The notes beneath the pieces were generated by a model, which saw nothing but the letters and a program-made list of their open reading frames with translations, made no database searches and was not told the origin of the DNA. This document shows positions 42,680 through 51,706 of a stretch of 64,000 nt of DNA, piece by piece; position 1 is the first letter of the stretch; each line of letters opens with the position of its first letter. This stretch comes from Thermoleophilaceae bacterium. GTDB taxonomy: Bacteria; Actinomycetota; Thermoleophilia; Solirubrobacterales; Thermoleophilaceae. Both the position numbers and the translations under genes were made by a program. The stretch lies in contig JBBDYQ010000002.1 of the NCBI GenBank assembly GCA_040901445.1, forward strand, positions 186,001 to 250,000. Direction: 5' to 3'.

Positions 42680-42780
42680 GATACCGGCGTAGCCCAAAGC
42701 CGGCTCCATTGCAGGGATACAGCCGTAGCCCACGCGCGTCCGACCGAACCACCCGGGTCTCGGCCCGGCTCCGTTGCACC
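42680..42780 (+). ncRNA. Degenerate CRISPR-like mini-array (pseudo-repeat, pseudo-spacer, pseudo-repeat)
   Basis: Two 36-nt sequences at 42680-42715 and 42745-42780 align without gaps to the array repeat (22/36 identities each by eye). The second keeps 13 contiguous bases CCCGGCTCCGTTG. Each keeps the repeat hairpin by compensatory change: CCGGC/GCCGG in the first, CCGGG/CCCGG in the second, against CCGGGGC/GCCCCGG in the array. The hairpin is followed by CTCC and then the ATTG or GTTG of the handle. The 29-nt pseudo-spacer (42716-42744) matches 15 of 17 nt with 42680-42696, which is preceded by TTC. I infer a crRNA-like regulatory RNA; it could also be decayed remnants of an array. Confidence 0.55.
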
Positions 42781-42820
42781 GCCTGACTGTCAGCTCGGCA
42801 CCGGGCGGCGCGACTTACCT

Positions 42821-42849
42821 TTACGAATCACCCATCCGTCGCATAGGTT
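42821..42849 (+). promoter_or_regulatory. Possible second promoter P2 directly before cas3
   Basis: A weak TTACGA (42821-42826) and TAGGTT (42844-42849) with 17-bp spacing would start transcription about 20 bp before the cas3 ATG. Weak match only; a perfect palindrome CTGACTGTCAG lies upstream at 42783-42793. No open reading frame is visible between 42781 and 42877. Confidence 0.25.
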
Positions 42850-42877
42850 CGCCCCATCTTCGTCCGGCCCCTCAGTC

Positions 42878-45265
42878 ATGAGTGACGTTCCCCGGCTCCA
42901 CCTCCCCACCGACTTCGCTGAATTCTTCCGGCACGCGACGGGCAATCACCCGTATGAGTACCAGCGAAAGCTGGGGGGCCTAGACCGGCCGCCGAGCGTC
43001 CTGGAGATCCCAACGGGCGCCGGTAAGACCGAGGCGCTGCTCGCACCGTGGCTCCATGAGCGCATCGTTCGCGGTACCGGTCCACGCCGCCTCGTCTACG
43101 CCCTGCCGATGCGTACGCTGGTCGAGCAGACTCGCGACGTTGCGCGCGAAATGCGCAAGCGACTGGGAATCGGCTCGGAGCACGTTGCGATCCACACGCT
43201 GATGGGCGGCCAAGCGTCCCGAGACTGGCGCGACAACCCGGAGCTGCCGCAGGTCTTGGTCGGCACGATCGACATGCTCCTCTCGCGCGCGCTCGGGCGC
43301 GGGTACGCCGAGAGCCGGTACGACTGGCCGGTCTCGTTCGGCCTGCTCAACTCGGACTGCCGCTGGGTCTTCGACGAGGTGCAGCTCATGGGGCCGGCGC
43401 GCGGAACGTCGGCGCAGCTGGCCGGGCTCCGGGACTCGCTCGGCACCGCCCTGCCGTGCGAGACGATCTGGGCCTCGGCGACGATCGACCGCAAGGCACT
43501 CGAGACGTTCGACCACCCTCGACTCGGCCCGGTCCACGGGCTCGCCGACGAGGACCGCGCCGGGCAGCTCGGCGCGCGTCTCACAGCGCGCAAGATCCTG
43601 GAGCGGCTCGACCTGTCGGATGAGAGCCCGGCCAATCTCCCTCGGACGATCGCCCGCGCGCTCCTCGAACGGCACGCCTCCGGCTCACGATCGATCGTGG
43701 TGCTGAACACCGTCGGTACCGCGCAGGCGGTGTTCGATGCTCTACGCCGCCGCCTCGCGCGTGTCGATGAGCCGCCCGAGGTCGTGCTCCTCCATTCACG
43801 CTTTCGCCCGCCCGACCGAGCGGAGCGGATGGCGGAGGCGCTCGCCCCGCTCGAGGACGGGCCTGGAAGGATCGTTGTCGCCACCCAGGTGATCGAGGCC
43901 GGCGTCGACACCTCGGCGCGGCTGCTCGCGACGGAGACGGCGCCCTTCTCGTCGGTCGTCCAGCGTCTCGGCCGTTGCAACCGCGCAGCCGAGTACGACG
44001 ACGCCAGCGTGCTATGGCTCGACCGCGGCGAGCCTTCGGAGCGAACCGCAGCGCCCTACCGTTCCGAAGACCTCGAGACCGCCCGGGCGGAACTCGCCGA
44101 GCTGATCGGGTCGTCGCTGTCGCCGGAGACCGTCGCGGCCCGGTCTGTGCCCGAACGGAGAATCGAGACCGCGATCCTGCGGCGACGTGACCTGCTCGAC
44201 CTGTTCGACACCAGCCCTGATCTGTCGGGCATGGACGTGGACGTCTCCGGCTTCATCCGGGAGGACGACGAGCGGAGCGTGTCCGTCTTCTTCCGCGACC
44301 TCCGGGCGGATCACGCGAGCGGCGTGGCGCCGGAGGATCAACCCGCCCCCGGGCGGGACGAGCTCGTGGCCGTTCCGCTCGGAAAGTTTGGCCGTCGGCG
44401 CGTCTGGCGCCTCGATCACCTCGACGGCGTCTGGCGCCCCGGCTCGCCGGCGCCCGGGGAGGCGGTCCTACTCGACAGCGGCGAGGGAGGCTACTCGTCG
44501 GCGACCGGCTGGGACCCCCGCCTGGGTGACTTCGTCGATCCGGCCGGGCCACCACCGGATCCCGAGCGTGCTGAGGGGTACGACCACGACGGCAAGAGCG
44601 TCGCCCAGCGCTCGTGGGCGACCATCGCGGATCACCTCTCGGACGCCCGCACGACGGCGAGCGAGCTGCTCTCGGCGATCGGGCCCATCGACGGCGACCG
44701 GAGGACGGCGGAAACGGTCGTAACCGCAGCGGCGGTTCACGACCTCGGCAAGGCCCATCCGGCCTTCCAGGACATGCTGCTCGCGGGCGTGGCGGACGAG
44801 CCCGAGCGCGAGCTGCGCCGCGGCCAGCTCTGGGCGAAGAGCGACCACCGGGGCGGTCGCCACCGTCGGCGGCACTTCCGCCACGAGCTGGCCAGCGCGC
44901 TGGCGCTGCGTGCCGGAAACGGTGCCAGTGCGCCTTCGGACCTCGCCGTCTACCTCGTGGCGGCCCATCACGGCCGCGTGCGGCTCTCGATCCGCCCCGC
45001 CCCGGACGAGCGGGCACCGGACGACAGTCCCGACACCCCGCGCTTTGCCCTCGGCATTGCCGAGGGCGATGAGCTGCCAGCCGTCGAGACGCCGCTTGGC
45101 ACGTGGCCCCAGACCCAGCTCGCCCTCGGCTGCATGGAGCTCGGCGCTCCCGACGCGTGGGCCGAGATGGCGTGCGGGCTTCGCGACGATCCCGCGCTCG
45201 GGCCCTTCCGCCTGGCCTATCTCGAGGCGCTCGTGCGCATCGCGGACTGGAGGGCGAGTGACTGA
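42878..45265 (+). CDS. cas3: Cas3 helicase-nuclease, type I-G
   Basis: 795 residues. The SF2 helicase is N-terminal: Walker A VLEIPTGAGKTEALLA (about 42-57), DEVQ (166-169, WVFDEVQLMG), SAT (about 200, WASATID), and the C-terminal motif VVATQVIEAGVDTSARLLA, then LGRCNR. The HD nuclease is at the C-terminal end (AAVHDLGKAHPAFQ, His621-Asp622), the arrangement of subtype I-U/I-G in which HD follows the helicase. It unwinds and degrades target DNA after recognition by the complex. First gene of the cas operon; its 3' end overlaps csx17 by 8 bp. Confidence 0.95.
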   Translation: MSDVPRLHLPTDFAEFFRHATGNHPYEYQRKLGGLDRPPSVLEIPTGAGKTEALLAPWLHERIVRGTGPRRLVYALPMRTLVEQTRDVAREMRKRLGIGSEHVAIHTLMGGQASRDWRDNPELPQVLVGTIDMLLSRALGRGYAESRYDWPVSFGLLNSDCRWVFDEVQLMGPARGTSAQLAGLRDSLGTALPCETIWASATIDRKALETFDHPRLGPVHGLADEDRAGQLGARLTARKILERLDLSDESPANLPRTIARALLERHASGSRSIVVLNTVGTAQAVFDALRRRLARVDEPPEVVLLHSRFRPPDRAERMAEALAPLEDGPGRIVVATQVIEAGVDTSARLLATETAPFSSVVQRLGRCNRAAEYDDASVLWLDRGEPSERTAAPYRSEDLETARAELAELIGSSLSPETVAARSVPERRIETAILRRRDLLDLFDTSPDLSGMDVDVSGFIREDDERSVSVFFRDLRADHASGVAPEDQPAPGRDELVAVPLGKFGRRRVWRLDHLDGVWRPGSPAPGEAVLLDSGEGGYSSATGWDPRLGDFVDPAGPPPDPERAEGYDHDGKSVAQRSWATIADHLSDARTTASELLSAIGPIDGDRRTAETVVTAAAVHDLGKAHPAFQDMLLAGVADEPERELRRGQLWAKSDHRGGRHRRRHFRHELASALALRAGNGASAPSDLAVYLVAAHHGRVRLSIRPAPDERAPDDSPDTPRFALGIAEGDELPAVETPLGTWPQTQLALGCMELGAPDAWAEMACGLRDDPALGPFRLAYLEALVRIADWRASD

Positions 45266-47399
45266 GCTGCGACTACCAGGCTGCCGGTCGCGTCCCTTGC
45301 TCGGCTACCTCAAGGCGCTCGGTGTGCTGCGCGTGGTCGCCCGCCAGGCCGACACCGGGGCGCGCGGCCGCTTCTCCGGCGGGGTGCTCGAGCTCTCCTC
45401 CGAGCTGGATCGCGACGCGATCGGCACGTTCCTCCTCGAGGACTACATGCCCACGCCAGTCCTGTCTCCCTGGAACGGCCGCGGCGGCTTCTACGCGAAG
45501 ACAAACGCATCGATGGAGACCATCAACACCTCCGCCGAGCCGCGACTCCAGGGCTATCAGGAGGCATTCGCGCGAGCTGGCGACGTCGTGGAGCGGCTCG
45601 GACTAAGCGAGCAACCGAGGGCGAAGGAGAAGGGCCGCCTGCTCGCCGCCCTGCGCAACGAGTTGTCCGACGACGCGGTCGAGTGGGTCGACGCAGCAGT
45701 GGTCATCGTGGGGTCCGAGCTTCGCTTCCCGCCGCTCCTCGCCTCGGGCGGCGCCGACGGGAGCTATGACTTCTCGAAGAACTTCGCGGACGCCCTGGTG
45801 CCTGCGCTGGGGATCGGCCCCAGACCAGAGTCCGGCGAGACCCGAGCCACGTGGCTCGACGCGGCGCTCGACGCGACACCTGCTGAGCTGGTCCGCGGGC
45901 TGAGCGGCGCTCACTTCCACCGCGACGCCTCGCCCGTGAACTCCCCGCTCGGCGAGGCTGACGCGCTCGGCAACCCGTGGGACGTGGTCCTCGCGATCGA
46001 GGGATGTCTGCTGCTGGCGCCAGGCGCCGGACGCCGCCACGAGAGCTCGCTCCCCGGAAGCCTCGTCGCACCGTTCACCGTACGCGCGACGGCCGCGGGA
46101 TACGGCTCGGCACTGGCCGGCGAGAAGGGCCGAGCCGAGCTCTGGCTGCCGCTCTGGTCCGGCTGGGCAACGCTGCGCGAGCTCGAGACGGTGGTGCGCG
46201 AGGCGCGTGCCCAGGTGGGTCGCCGAAGTGCCCACACCGGTCTCGACTTCGTGCGCTCGGCGGGCGAGCTCGGCGTCGCCCGCGGCATCGAGAGCTTCGA
46301 GCGCTACGCCATCCTCGAGCGAGCGGGTCAGTCCGGTCTCGCCGTACCCGCCGGCCGCATCTCAGTGCGCCCGCGACCCGCCGCACGTGCGATCGCGAGC
46401 CTGGACGACTGGTTCTCGCGCGCGGTGTCGGTCCGTGGGCGGCTGCCACGGGCAGCGGCCGAGCCGGTGTCCGCCCTCGAACGGGCGCTCTTCGCCTTCG
46501 CCGATGCCTCGGCCGACGCCGAGACGCGAGCCAACGCGTGCGGCGTGCTGGAGCGGCTCGGGGCAGCCGAGGGCGCGCTGGCCGCGGCCGCGACGCGTGC
46601 CGGCAAGCTGGGCCTCGCACCGCTACGCGGGGCGCCCGCGGGACCCTGGCTGGCGGCGGCCGACGACGGAAGCCCCGAGTTCGCCGTGGCGTGCGGTCTC
46701 GCCTCTCTCCACGACACGACACCGTCAAGCCTGCCGGCCCTCCGCGACTACCTACACGGCACCGAGTGGGATCCCGATCGCCGCCGCAGGCGCTACGAGG
46801 CCGGCGTCAAGCGCCCGATCCCGAGACGTGGAGATGCGATCGTTCGACTCGCCGCGCTGCACGTGCGCCGGCATCTCGAGGCCGCTCATGCGCGCCAGCA
46901 CTCGAACGGCCACGAGGACCGTGTCGGGCTCAGCTTCGATGCCGGACTGAGCTGCCCGCTCGCGGCCGTGCGCGCCTTCGCCCGGGGACAGCTCGACGAC
47001 GAACGAGTGCTCCGGCTCGTTGAGGGGCTCGCTTTGCTCTCGTTCGGCGGAACGCGCTGGGAGCCCCGTTTCAGGCATGCCGAGGCCGCGGCGCCGGTCC
47101 CCGCTTACGAGCTGCTGGCGCTCGTCTGGGACGGACGGGCGGGCATGCCGGGAGCCAGGCCTGGATGGGCCGCGCGGCTCGCGACGGGCCACCCCAAGCC
47201 GGTCATCGACGATGCGCTGCTGCGGCTGCGCCTGCTCTCGATCGAGCCGCTCGCCGGCTCAGGTGACCTGCTCGCCGGATGCCCACCCGGTCCGCGGCTC
47301 GCCGCGGCACTGCTCGTGCGGCTGCCCGCCGGCGGGCACGACGCCCTGCTGCACCGCCTCACGCGTTCCAGTCCAGCTACCGAAGGAGCCACGCCATGA
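45258..47399 (+). CDS. csx17: Csx17 / Cas8u2 large subunit, type I-G
   Basis: 713 residues from GTG 45258. The opening TELRLPGCRSRPLLGYLKAL and the segments YMPTPVLSPWNGRGGFYAK and FPPLLASGGADGSYDFSKNF are characteristic of Csx17, the large subunit of the I-G surveillance complex. It likely does PAM recognition, as Cas8 does. It lies between cas3 and csb1 with overlaps on both sides (8 bp and 4 bp), exactly as in the Geobacter I-U operon. Start supported by the cas3 overlap. Confidence 0.9.
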   Translation: MTELRLPGCRSRPLLGYLKALGVLRVVARQADTGARGRFSGGVLELSSELDRDAIGTFLLEDYMPTPVLSPWNGRGGFYAKTNASMETINTSAEPRLQGYQEAFARAGDVVERLGLSEQPRAKEKGRLLAALRNELSDDAVEWVDAAVVIVGSELRFPPLLASGGADGSYDFSKNFADALVPALGIGPRPESGETRATWLDAALDATPAELVRGLSGAHFHRDASPVNSPLGEADALGNPWDVVLAIEGCLLLAPGAGRRHESSLPGSLVAPFTVRATAAGYGSALAGEKGRAELWLPLWSGWATLRELETVVREARAQVGRRSAHTGLDFVRSAGELGVARGIESFERYAILERAGQSGLAVPAGRISVRPRPAARAIASLDDWFSRAVSVRGRLPRAAAEPVSALERALFAFADASADAETRANACGVLERLGAAEGALAAAATRAGKLGLAPLRGAPAGPWLAAADDGSPEFAVACGLASLHDTTPSSLPALRDYLHGTEWDPDRRRRRYEAGVKRPIPRRGDAIVRLAALHVRRHLEAAHARQHSNGHEDRVGLSFDAGLSCPLAAVRAFARGQLDDERVLRLVEGLALLSFGGTRWEPRFRHAEAAAPVPAYELLALVWDGRAGMPGARPGWAARLATGHPKPVIDDALLRLRLLSIEPLAGSGDLLAGCPPGPRLAAALLVRLPAGGHDALLHRLTRSSPATEGATP

Positions 47400-48358
47400 T
47401 CGATGCGCTCGCGAGCGAGCCTCGTCTGATCGTCGACGTCCGCCTGAAGCCACTCGCCGGCTCGACGTTCCAGCCGACAGGCTTCCCGGACTTGGGAGCC
47501 GCCACGTTCCAGCGCCCGGGCGATCAGCCCGCGCTCCTCGTCGAGTCGGTGCAGTCGATGACGAACCGACTCGAGGACCTCGGCTGGGACGCACCGGCGG
47601 GCGAGCCGATCGAGACGCTGTCACGACTGCCTTACGTCGAGGTCGTCTCAGCAAACGGGGGCGATCTCCTCACTTCGTCACGTCTCGAGCCCCACCGCCT
47701 CGCCGCCGCCTACATACGTGACGCGACCATCGACGGCTCGAAGGGCACGGACTGGATCGGCGAGCGGCTCGGGCTGCGCAAGGGCCATCCGCTCGACTGG
47801 GCCGCCATCTACAGGGCGGTGTTCGAGCTCGACCCGCTGTGCCTCCTGCACGGGGTCTTTTTCTCGGACCAGGCGTGGCACGGCAACCCCAAGGTGAGGC
47901 GGGCCGTCACGGCGGTGATCGAGGCGCTGGACGTCAGCCCGGTCGTCTCGGGCGGCGTCAAGCGCGACGATGTCCAGATCAGCGTTGATAAGGAAACGGG
48001 AGGACGCGGCGCAGAGGAGGGCTACGGCTTCGTGCCGTTCGGCCGCACAGAGTTCAGCGCGCGCGAGATTCTGCTCACGGCCGTGGTGGATCTCGAGCAG
48101 ATCCGCGGGTACGGGCTCGCCGCGGAGGAGGGCGAGCTGCTCGAGTTGCTCGCGCTCTGGGAGCTCGGCACGCTCGTCTCCGGGCCGCTGCGGCTCCGAA
48201 CCGCATGCGACCTCGACGTCACCGAGATCGACGTCCGGCGCCCTAGGGACTTCGAGCTGCCGGATGCGGCGCAGCTCGCCGAACGCATTGCGGAGTCACC
48301 CGCGAAGTTCGACCACCAGGGTGCGCGCTCGGCCACGTGGCCGGCGCCGAAGGGATAA
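47396..48358 (+). CDS. csb1: Csb1 (Cas7-family backbone subunit), type I-G
   Basis: 320 residues from ATG 47396, behind an AAGGAG ribosome site. Csb1/GSU0053-type Cas7: VDVRLKPLAGSTFQPTGFPD, LVESVQSMTNRLE, then RLGLRKGHPLDWAAIYRAVF, DPLCLLHGVFFSDQAWHGNP, and VKRDDVQISVDKETGG. The FGRTEFSAREILLTAVVDLEQI segment is also family-typical. Cas7 subunits form the helical backbone along the crRNA spacer. The start codon overlaps the csx17 stop (ATGA), and csb2 follows after 2 bp. Confidence 0.93.
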   Translation: MIDALASEPRLIVDVRLKPLAGSTFQPTGFPDLGAATFQRPGDQPALLVESVQSMTNRLEDLGWDAPAGEPIETLSRLPYVEVVSANGGDLLTSSRLEPHRLAAAYIRDATIDGSKGTDWIGERLGLRKGHPLDWAAIYRAVFELDPLCLLHGVFFSDQAWHGNPKVRRAVTAVIEALDVSPVVSGGVKRDDVQISVDKETGGRGAEEGYGFVPFGRTEFSAREILLTAVVDLEQIRGYGLAAEEGELLELLALWELGTLVSGPLRLRTACDLDVTEIDVRRPRDFELPDAAQLAERIAESPAKFDHQGARSATWPAPKG

Positions 48359-48360
48359 CG

Positions 48361-49755
48361 GTGGTCGGGCTCGCCGTCCGCTTCGACCTGGGGCGCTATC
48401 ACGCCACTCCGTGGGGCGCACACGTCAACGACGGGCGCGTGGAGTGGCCGCCGAGCGCGTGGCGGATCCTGCGAGCGCTCTACGCGGTATCCCGGAGCCA
48501 TGTTGGTCTGGCATCCCGCCGCGCCGACGCCGATGCCGTGCTCGTCCGTCTCGCCGCCGCGCCGCCTCCAACGTACGAGATGCCGGCCTCGGCCGCAGCC
48601 CACACGCGTCACTACTTCCCCAGCCGGCTCCAGTCGCCATCCCGGCCCGGCAAGACGGATCGCGTGCTTGACGCGTTCCACGCCGTGGATCCCGAGGCCG
48701 AGCTGCGCGTCTGGTGGGAGGCCGACCTCCATGACGCCGAACGCGAGGCGCTCGCCGCGCTCACGCGAACGCTCGGCTACCTCGGGAGATCGGAGTCGGT
48801 CTGCAGCGCCCGATTGCTCGCGGAGGAGCCCCCCGGCGAGCCCGATGCGCTACCGCGTGCGCAGCTGGCGGCCGACGAGCCCGGCGAGGTAGTGGAATTG
48901 CTCTGCCTGGACGGCGGCGAGGGGACGATCGACGCCTTGACCTGCTCCGTCGGCGACCTTCGACGTCGGCGGCGACTGGTCCCGAGCGGAACCCGCCTCG
49001 TCGAATACGCGCTTCGCCACCACTGGCCGTCGCCGGCTGCTAGACCCGCACCGGAGCGGCCGACGCTTGCCCGCTACCGGCTTCATGGCGGCTCCCGCCC
49101 CGGCATCCGGGAGGCCGTCGCCATCGGAGAGGCGCTTCGGGCGGCCGTCCAAGGTCGCCACGGGCGGCGACATGATGGTGCCGCCTCGCCCGTCTTCAGC
49201 GGAAGGGCGGGGGAGCGCCCGCGGGCCGATCAGCATCGGCACGCGCACTACATCGCCACGCCCGGCGCCGACGGACGCCGGATCGATCACCTCGTGGTCT
49301 GGGCACCCGAGGGCTTCGGACCAGCGGAGGTGGACAGCCTCGCGTCCCTGACGGAGATCCGCACGCGCGGACTCCCGGAGCCCCTGCGGATCGCGCTCAC
49401 AGCCGTGGGCTCGACCGAGCTCGTACTGCCGGAGCTCATGGGCCCGAGCAGGCGCTGGACATCGCTGACCCCCTTTGGTCTCACGCGGCATCCGAAGCGT
49501 CGCGGCGGGCGAATCGTCGACGCACCCGAGGACCAGATCCGCCGGGAGCTCGCCCTGCGCGACCTCCCAGAGCCGGTCGAGATCGAGCTCGTGAGGGGCG
49601 GGTGGAGCGAGTTTCGGCGCTCGCGCATCTTCGACTCCCGCCTGGGTGCCCCACGGGTCGTCGGGGCGACGGTCCGCTTCGAGGAGGAATTGGGCGGGCC
49701 GATAGCTCTCGGTGCCCTCAGCCATTTCGGCCTCGGCCTGTTCCTTCCGGCATGA
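48361..49755 (+). CDS. csb2: Csb2 (Cas5-Cas6-like fusion), type I-G
   Basis: 464 residues from GTG 48361, preceded by AAGGGAT. The N-terminus VVGLAVRFDLGRYHATPWGA with VEWPPSAWRILRALYAV is the Cas5-type RAMP domain. The C-terminal half, with RHAHYIATPGADGRRIDHLV and the Gly-rich loop LGALSHFGLGLF near the end, is Cas6-like. In this subtype Csb2 both caps the complex and processes the repeat. It ends 4 bp inside the cas4-cas1 start. Confidence 0.9.
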   Translation: MVGLAVRFDLGRYHATPWGAHVNDGRVEWPPSAWRILRALYAVSRSHVGLASRRADADAVLVRLAAAPPPTYEMPASAAAHTRHYFPSRLQSPSRPGKTDRVLDAFHAVDPEAELRVWWEADLHDAEREALAALTRTLGYLGRSESVCSARLLAEEPPGEPDALPRAQLAADEPGEVVELLCLDGGEGTIDALTCSVGDLRRRRRLVPSGTRLVEYALRHHWPSPAARPAPERPTLARYRLHGGSRPGIREAVAIGEALRAAVQGRHGRRHDGAASPVFSGRAGERPRADQHRHAHYIATPGADGRRIDHLVVWAPEGFGPAEVDSLASLTEIRTRGLPEPLRIALTAVGSTELVLPELMGPSRRWTSLTPFGLTRHPKRRGGRIVDAPEDQIRRELALRDLPEPVEIELVRGGWSEFRRSRIFDSRLGAPRVVGATVRFEEELGGPIALGALSHFGLGLFLPA

Positions 49756-51404
49756 GCGGCGCGGGCAGCGCGGTTCCCGACCTCGTCCCCGCCCGCATGC
49801 TCAACGAGCACGTCTACTGTCCTCGCCTCGCCTACCTGGAATGGGTCAACCAGGGCTTCCAGGACAGCGCGGACACCGTCGAGGGACGCTTCGTCCACCG
49901 CAGGGTCGACCAGCCTCGTGGCCGCCCTGCTCATGTGGACGGCGAGGACGAGCGCCCGCCGAGCACGTCGGTCACCGTCGGCTCCGAGCGGCTCGGGCTG
50001 ATCGCCAAGATCGATCTCATCGAGTCCGACGGCAAGACCGTCGTCCCGGTCGAGTACAAGCGCGGGCGACCGCGCGACGGCGACCCTCCGCTGTGGGAGC
50101 CGGAGCTCGTCCAGCTCTGTGCGCAGGTGCTGCTGCTGCGCGACGAGGGCTACACGGTGGAGCGCGCCGAGGCGTACTTCAGCGAGACGCGCACACGGCA
50201 TCCGATCGCGATCAGCGATGACCTGGTGGCTCGCACCCGCGTGGCGATCGCCGAGTTGCGCACCACCGCCACCCAGGACGAGGCCCCGCCGCCGCTCGTC
50301 GACAGCCCGAAATGCCCTCGCTGCTCGCTCGTCAGCATCTGCCTGCCCGACGAGGTGAACACGCTGCGGGGCGCGCGCGAGCAGGCGCCCCGCCGTCTCG
50401 TGGCCTCCGACTCCGCCGCCACTCCCCTGTACGCATCGACGCCTGGATCTCGACTCTCGAAGCGGGGCGGTCGCGTCGTGCTGCTCGAGGATCGAGAGGA
50501 GAAGGCCTCACGGCGGCTGATCGACGTCTCGCATGTGTCCGTCTTCGGAAACGTGACCGTTGGGAGCGCGGTGTTACGTGCGTGCTTCGAGGCGGGGACT
50601 CCGGTCCTCTGGTTCACGGCCGGCGGATGGTTCAGCGGAGTCGCGACGGGGATGCCCTCCAAGAACATCCAGGTCCGCGTGCGACAGCACCGCGCATCAG
50701 CGGTCGGCTCGCCGGAGCTTGCCGGTGCCTTCGTCTCCGGGAAGATTCGCAACGCGCGGACGCTGGTCCGACGCCACAGCGACGGCAACGCAGCCCCGGC
50801 GCTCGCGCAGCTCGCTGCCCTCGCCCGCCAAGCCGGGTCGGAGCGCCGGCTCGAATCGCTGCTCGGCATCGAGGGAACGGCCGCCCGGATCTACTTCCAG
50901 CAGCTCGCGAAGCTGCTTTCGGGCCCGTTCGGCGGCTTCGACTTCGACGGCCGCAACCGGCGTCCGCCGCGCGACCGCGTGAACGCGATGCTCTCGTTCG
51001 TCTACGCACTGCTCTTGAAGGACGCCGTCGTGGCCGTCCTCGCCGCCGGACTCGAGCCGTACCTGGGTCTCTACCACCGGCCGGGATTCGGGCGCCCCGC
51101 ACTCGCGCTCGATCTGGCCGAGGAGTTCAGGCCCCTGGTCGGCGACTCCGTGGTCCTGACCGCGATCAACAACGGTGAGGTCGGACCCGACGACTTCGTC
51201 GAGCGCGCCGGCGCGGTGGCATTGACTCAGGGCGGCCGACGTAGTCTGATCAGAACCTACGAACGCCGGATGGCGACCGAGCTCGTGCACCCGCTGTTCA
51301 AGTATCGGGCCAGCTACCGGCGGAGCCTGGAGATCCAGGCTCGGTTGCTCGCGGCTGTGCTGGTAGGCGACATCCCTTCGTATCGGCCTTTGACAACTCG
51401 ATAG
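49752..51404 (+). CDS. cas4-cas1: Cas4-Cas1 fusion, type I-G adaptation protein
   Basis: 550 residues from ATG 49752. Cas4 domain (about 1-200): VYCPRLAYLEW with Cys23, VEGRFVHRR, LGLIAKIDLIESDGKTV, VPVEYKRGRP and CPRCSLVSIC (Cys188, 191, 197) give the RecB-type nuclease with an Fe-S cluster. Cas1 domain (about 215-550): VSVFGNVTVGSAVLRACFEA, IEGTAARIYFQQLAKLL with its Glu, and LYHRPGFGRPALALDLAEEF. Fusion with Cas1 is a hallmark of I-U/I-G systems and is reported to fix TTN-type PAM selection. It overlaps csb2 by 4 bp. Confidence 0.95.
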   Translation: MSGAGSAVPDLVPARMLNEHVYCPRLAYLEWVNQGFQDSADTVEGRFVHRRVDQPRGRPAHVDGEDERPPSTSVTVGSERLGLIAKIDLIESDGKTVVPVEYKRGRPRDGDPPLWEPELVQLCAQVLLLRDEGYTVERAEAYFSETRTRHPIAISDDLVARTRVAIAELRTTATQDEAPPPLVDSPKCPRCSLVSICLPDEVNTLRGAREQAPRRLVASDSAATPLYASTPGSRLSKRGGRVVLLEDREEKASRRLIDVSHVSVFGNVTVGSAVLRACFEAGTPVLWFTAGGWFSGVATGMPSKNIQVRVRQHRASAVGSPELAGAFVSGKIRNARTLVRRHSDGNAAPALAQLAALARQAGSERRLESLLGIEGTAARIYFQQLAKLLSGPFGGFDFDGRNRRPPRDRVNAMLSFVYALLLKDAVVAVLAAGLEPYLGLYHRPGFGRPALALDLAEEFRPLVGDSVVLTAINNGEVGPDDFVERAGAVALTQGGRRSLIRTYERRMATELVHPLFKYRASYRRSLEIQARLLAAVLVGDIPSYRPLTTR

Positions 51405-51409
51405 GACAG

Positions 51410-51706
51410 ATGGCGGACCGCACGCGCTACCTGCTCGCGCACGACATCCGCCACCCGCGGCGCCTACGGCGGGTCCACAAGGTGGCCACGGGGTACGGAG
51501 AGCCGCTGCAGTACTCGGTCTTCGTGTGCGATCTCAGCGGGATCGAGCTGCTCGATCTCAAGACAGCTCTTTTCGCGGAGATGAACACGCGCGAGGACAG
51601 CGTCGGCATCTTCGACCTCGGGCCACCTTCGGGACGCGGCCTCCAGTGCATCGAGTTCATCGGGACACGGAGGCCGCTCCCGAGCGGTGAGGCGGCCGTG
51701 TGGTGA
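51410..51706 (+). CDS. cas2: Cas2 endonuclease-fold adaptation protein
   Basis: 98 residues. YLLAHDIRHPRRLRRVHKVA, GYGEPLQYSVFVCDLSGIEL and TREDSVGIFDLGPPSG are Cas2 family segments: a ferredoxin-fold dimer that bridges Cas1 dimers in spacer integration. The first strand ends AHDIRHPRR, where many Cas2 have YDI.D. It lies 5 bp after cas4-cas1, last gene of the operon, and is followed by the array leader. Confidence 0.93.
   Translation: MADRTRYLLAHDIRHPRRLRRVHKVATGYGEPLQYSVFVCDLSGIELLDLKTALFAEMNTREDSVGIFDLGPPSGRGLQCIEFIGTRRPLPSGEAAVW

Noticed and set aside
42781-42877. CreT-like toxin gene between the pseudo-array and cas3
   Set aside because: No ATG/GTG frame of useful length with a ribosome site is visible, so a creTA-type toxin-antitoxin pair is not supported.
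45258-51404. A second, different CRISPR subtype in the cas operon
   Set aside because: csx17, csb1, csb2, cas4-cas1 and C-terminal-HD cas3 all belong to one I-U/I-G set; no cas9, cas10 or cas5e-type genes are present.
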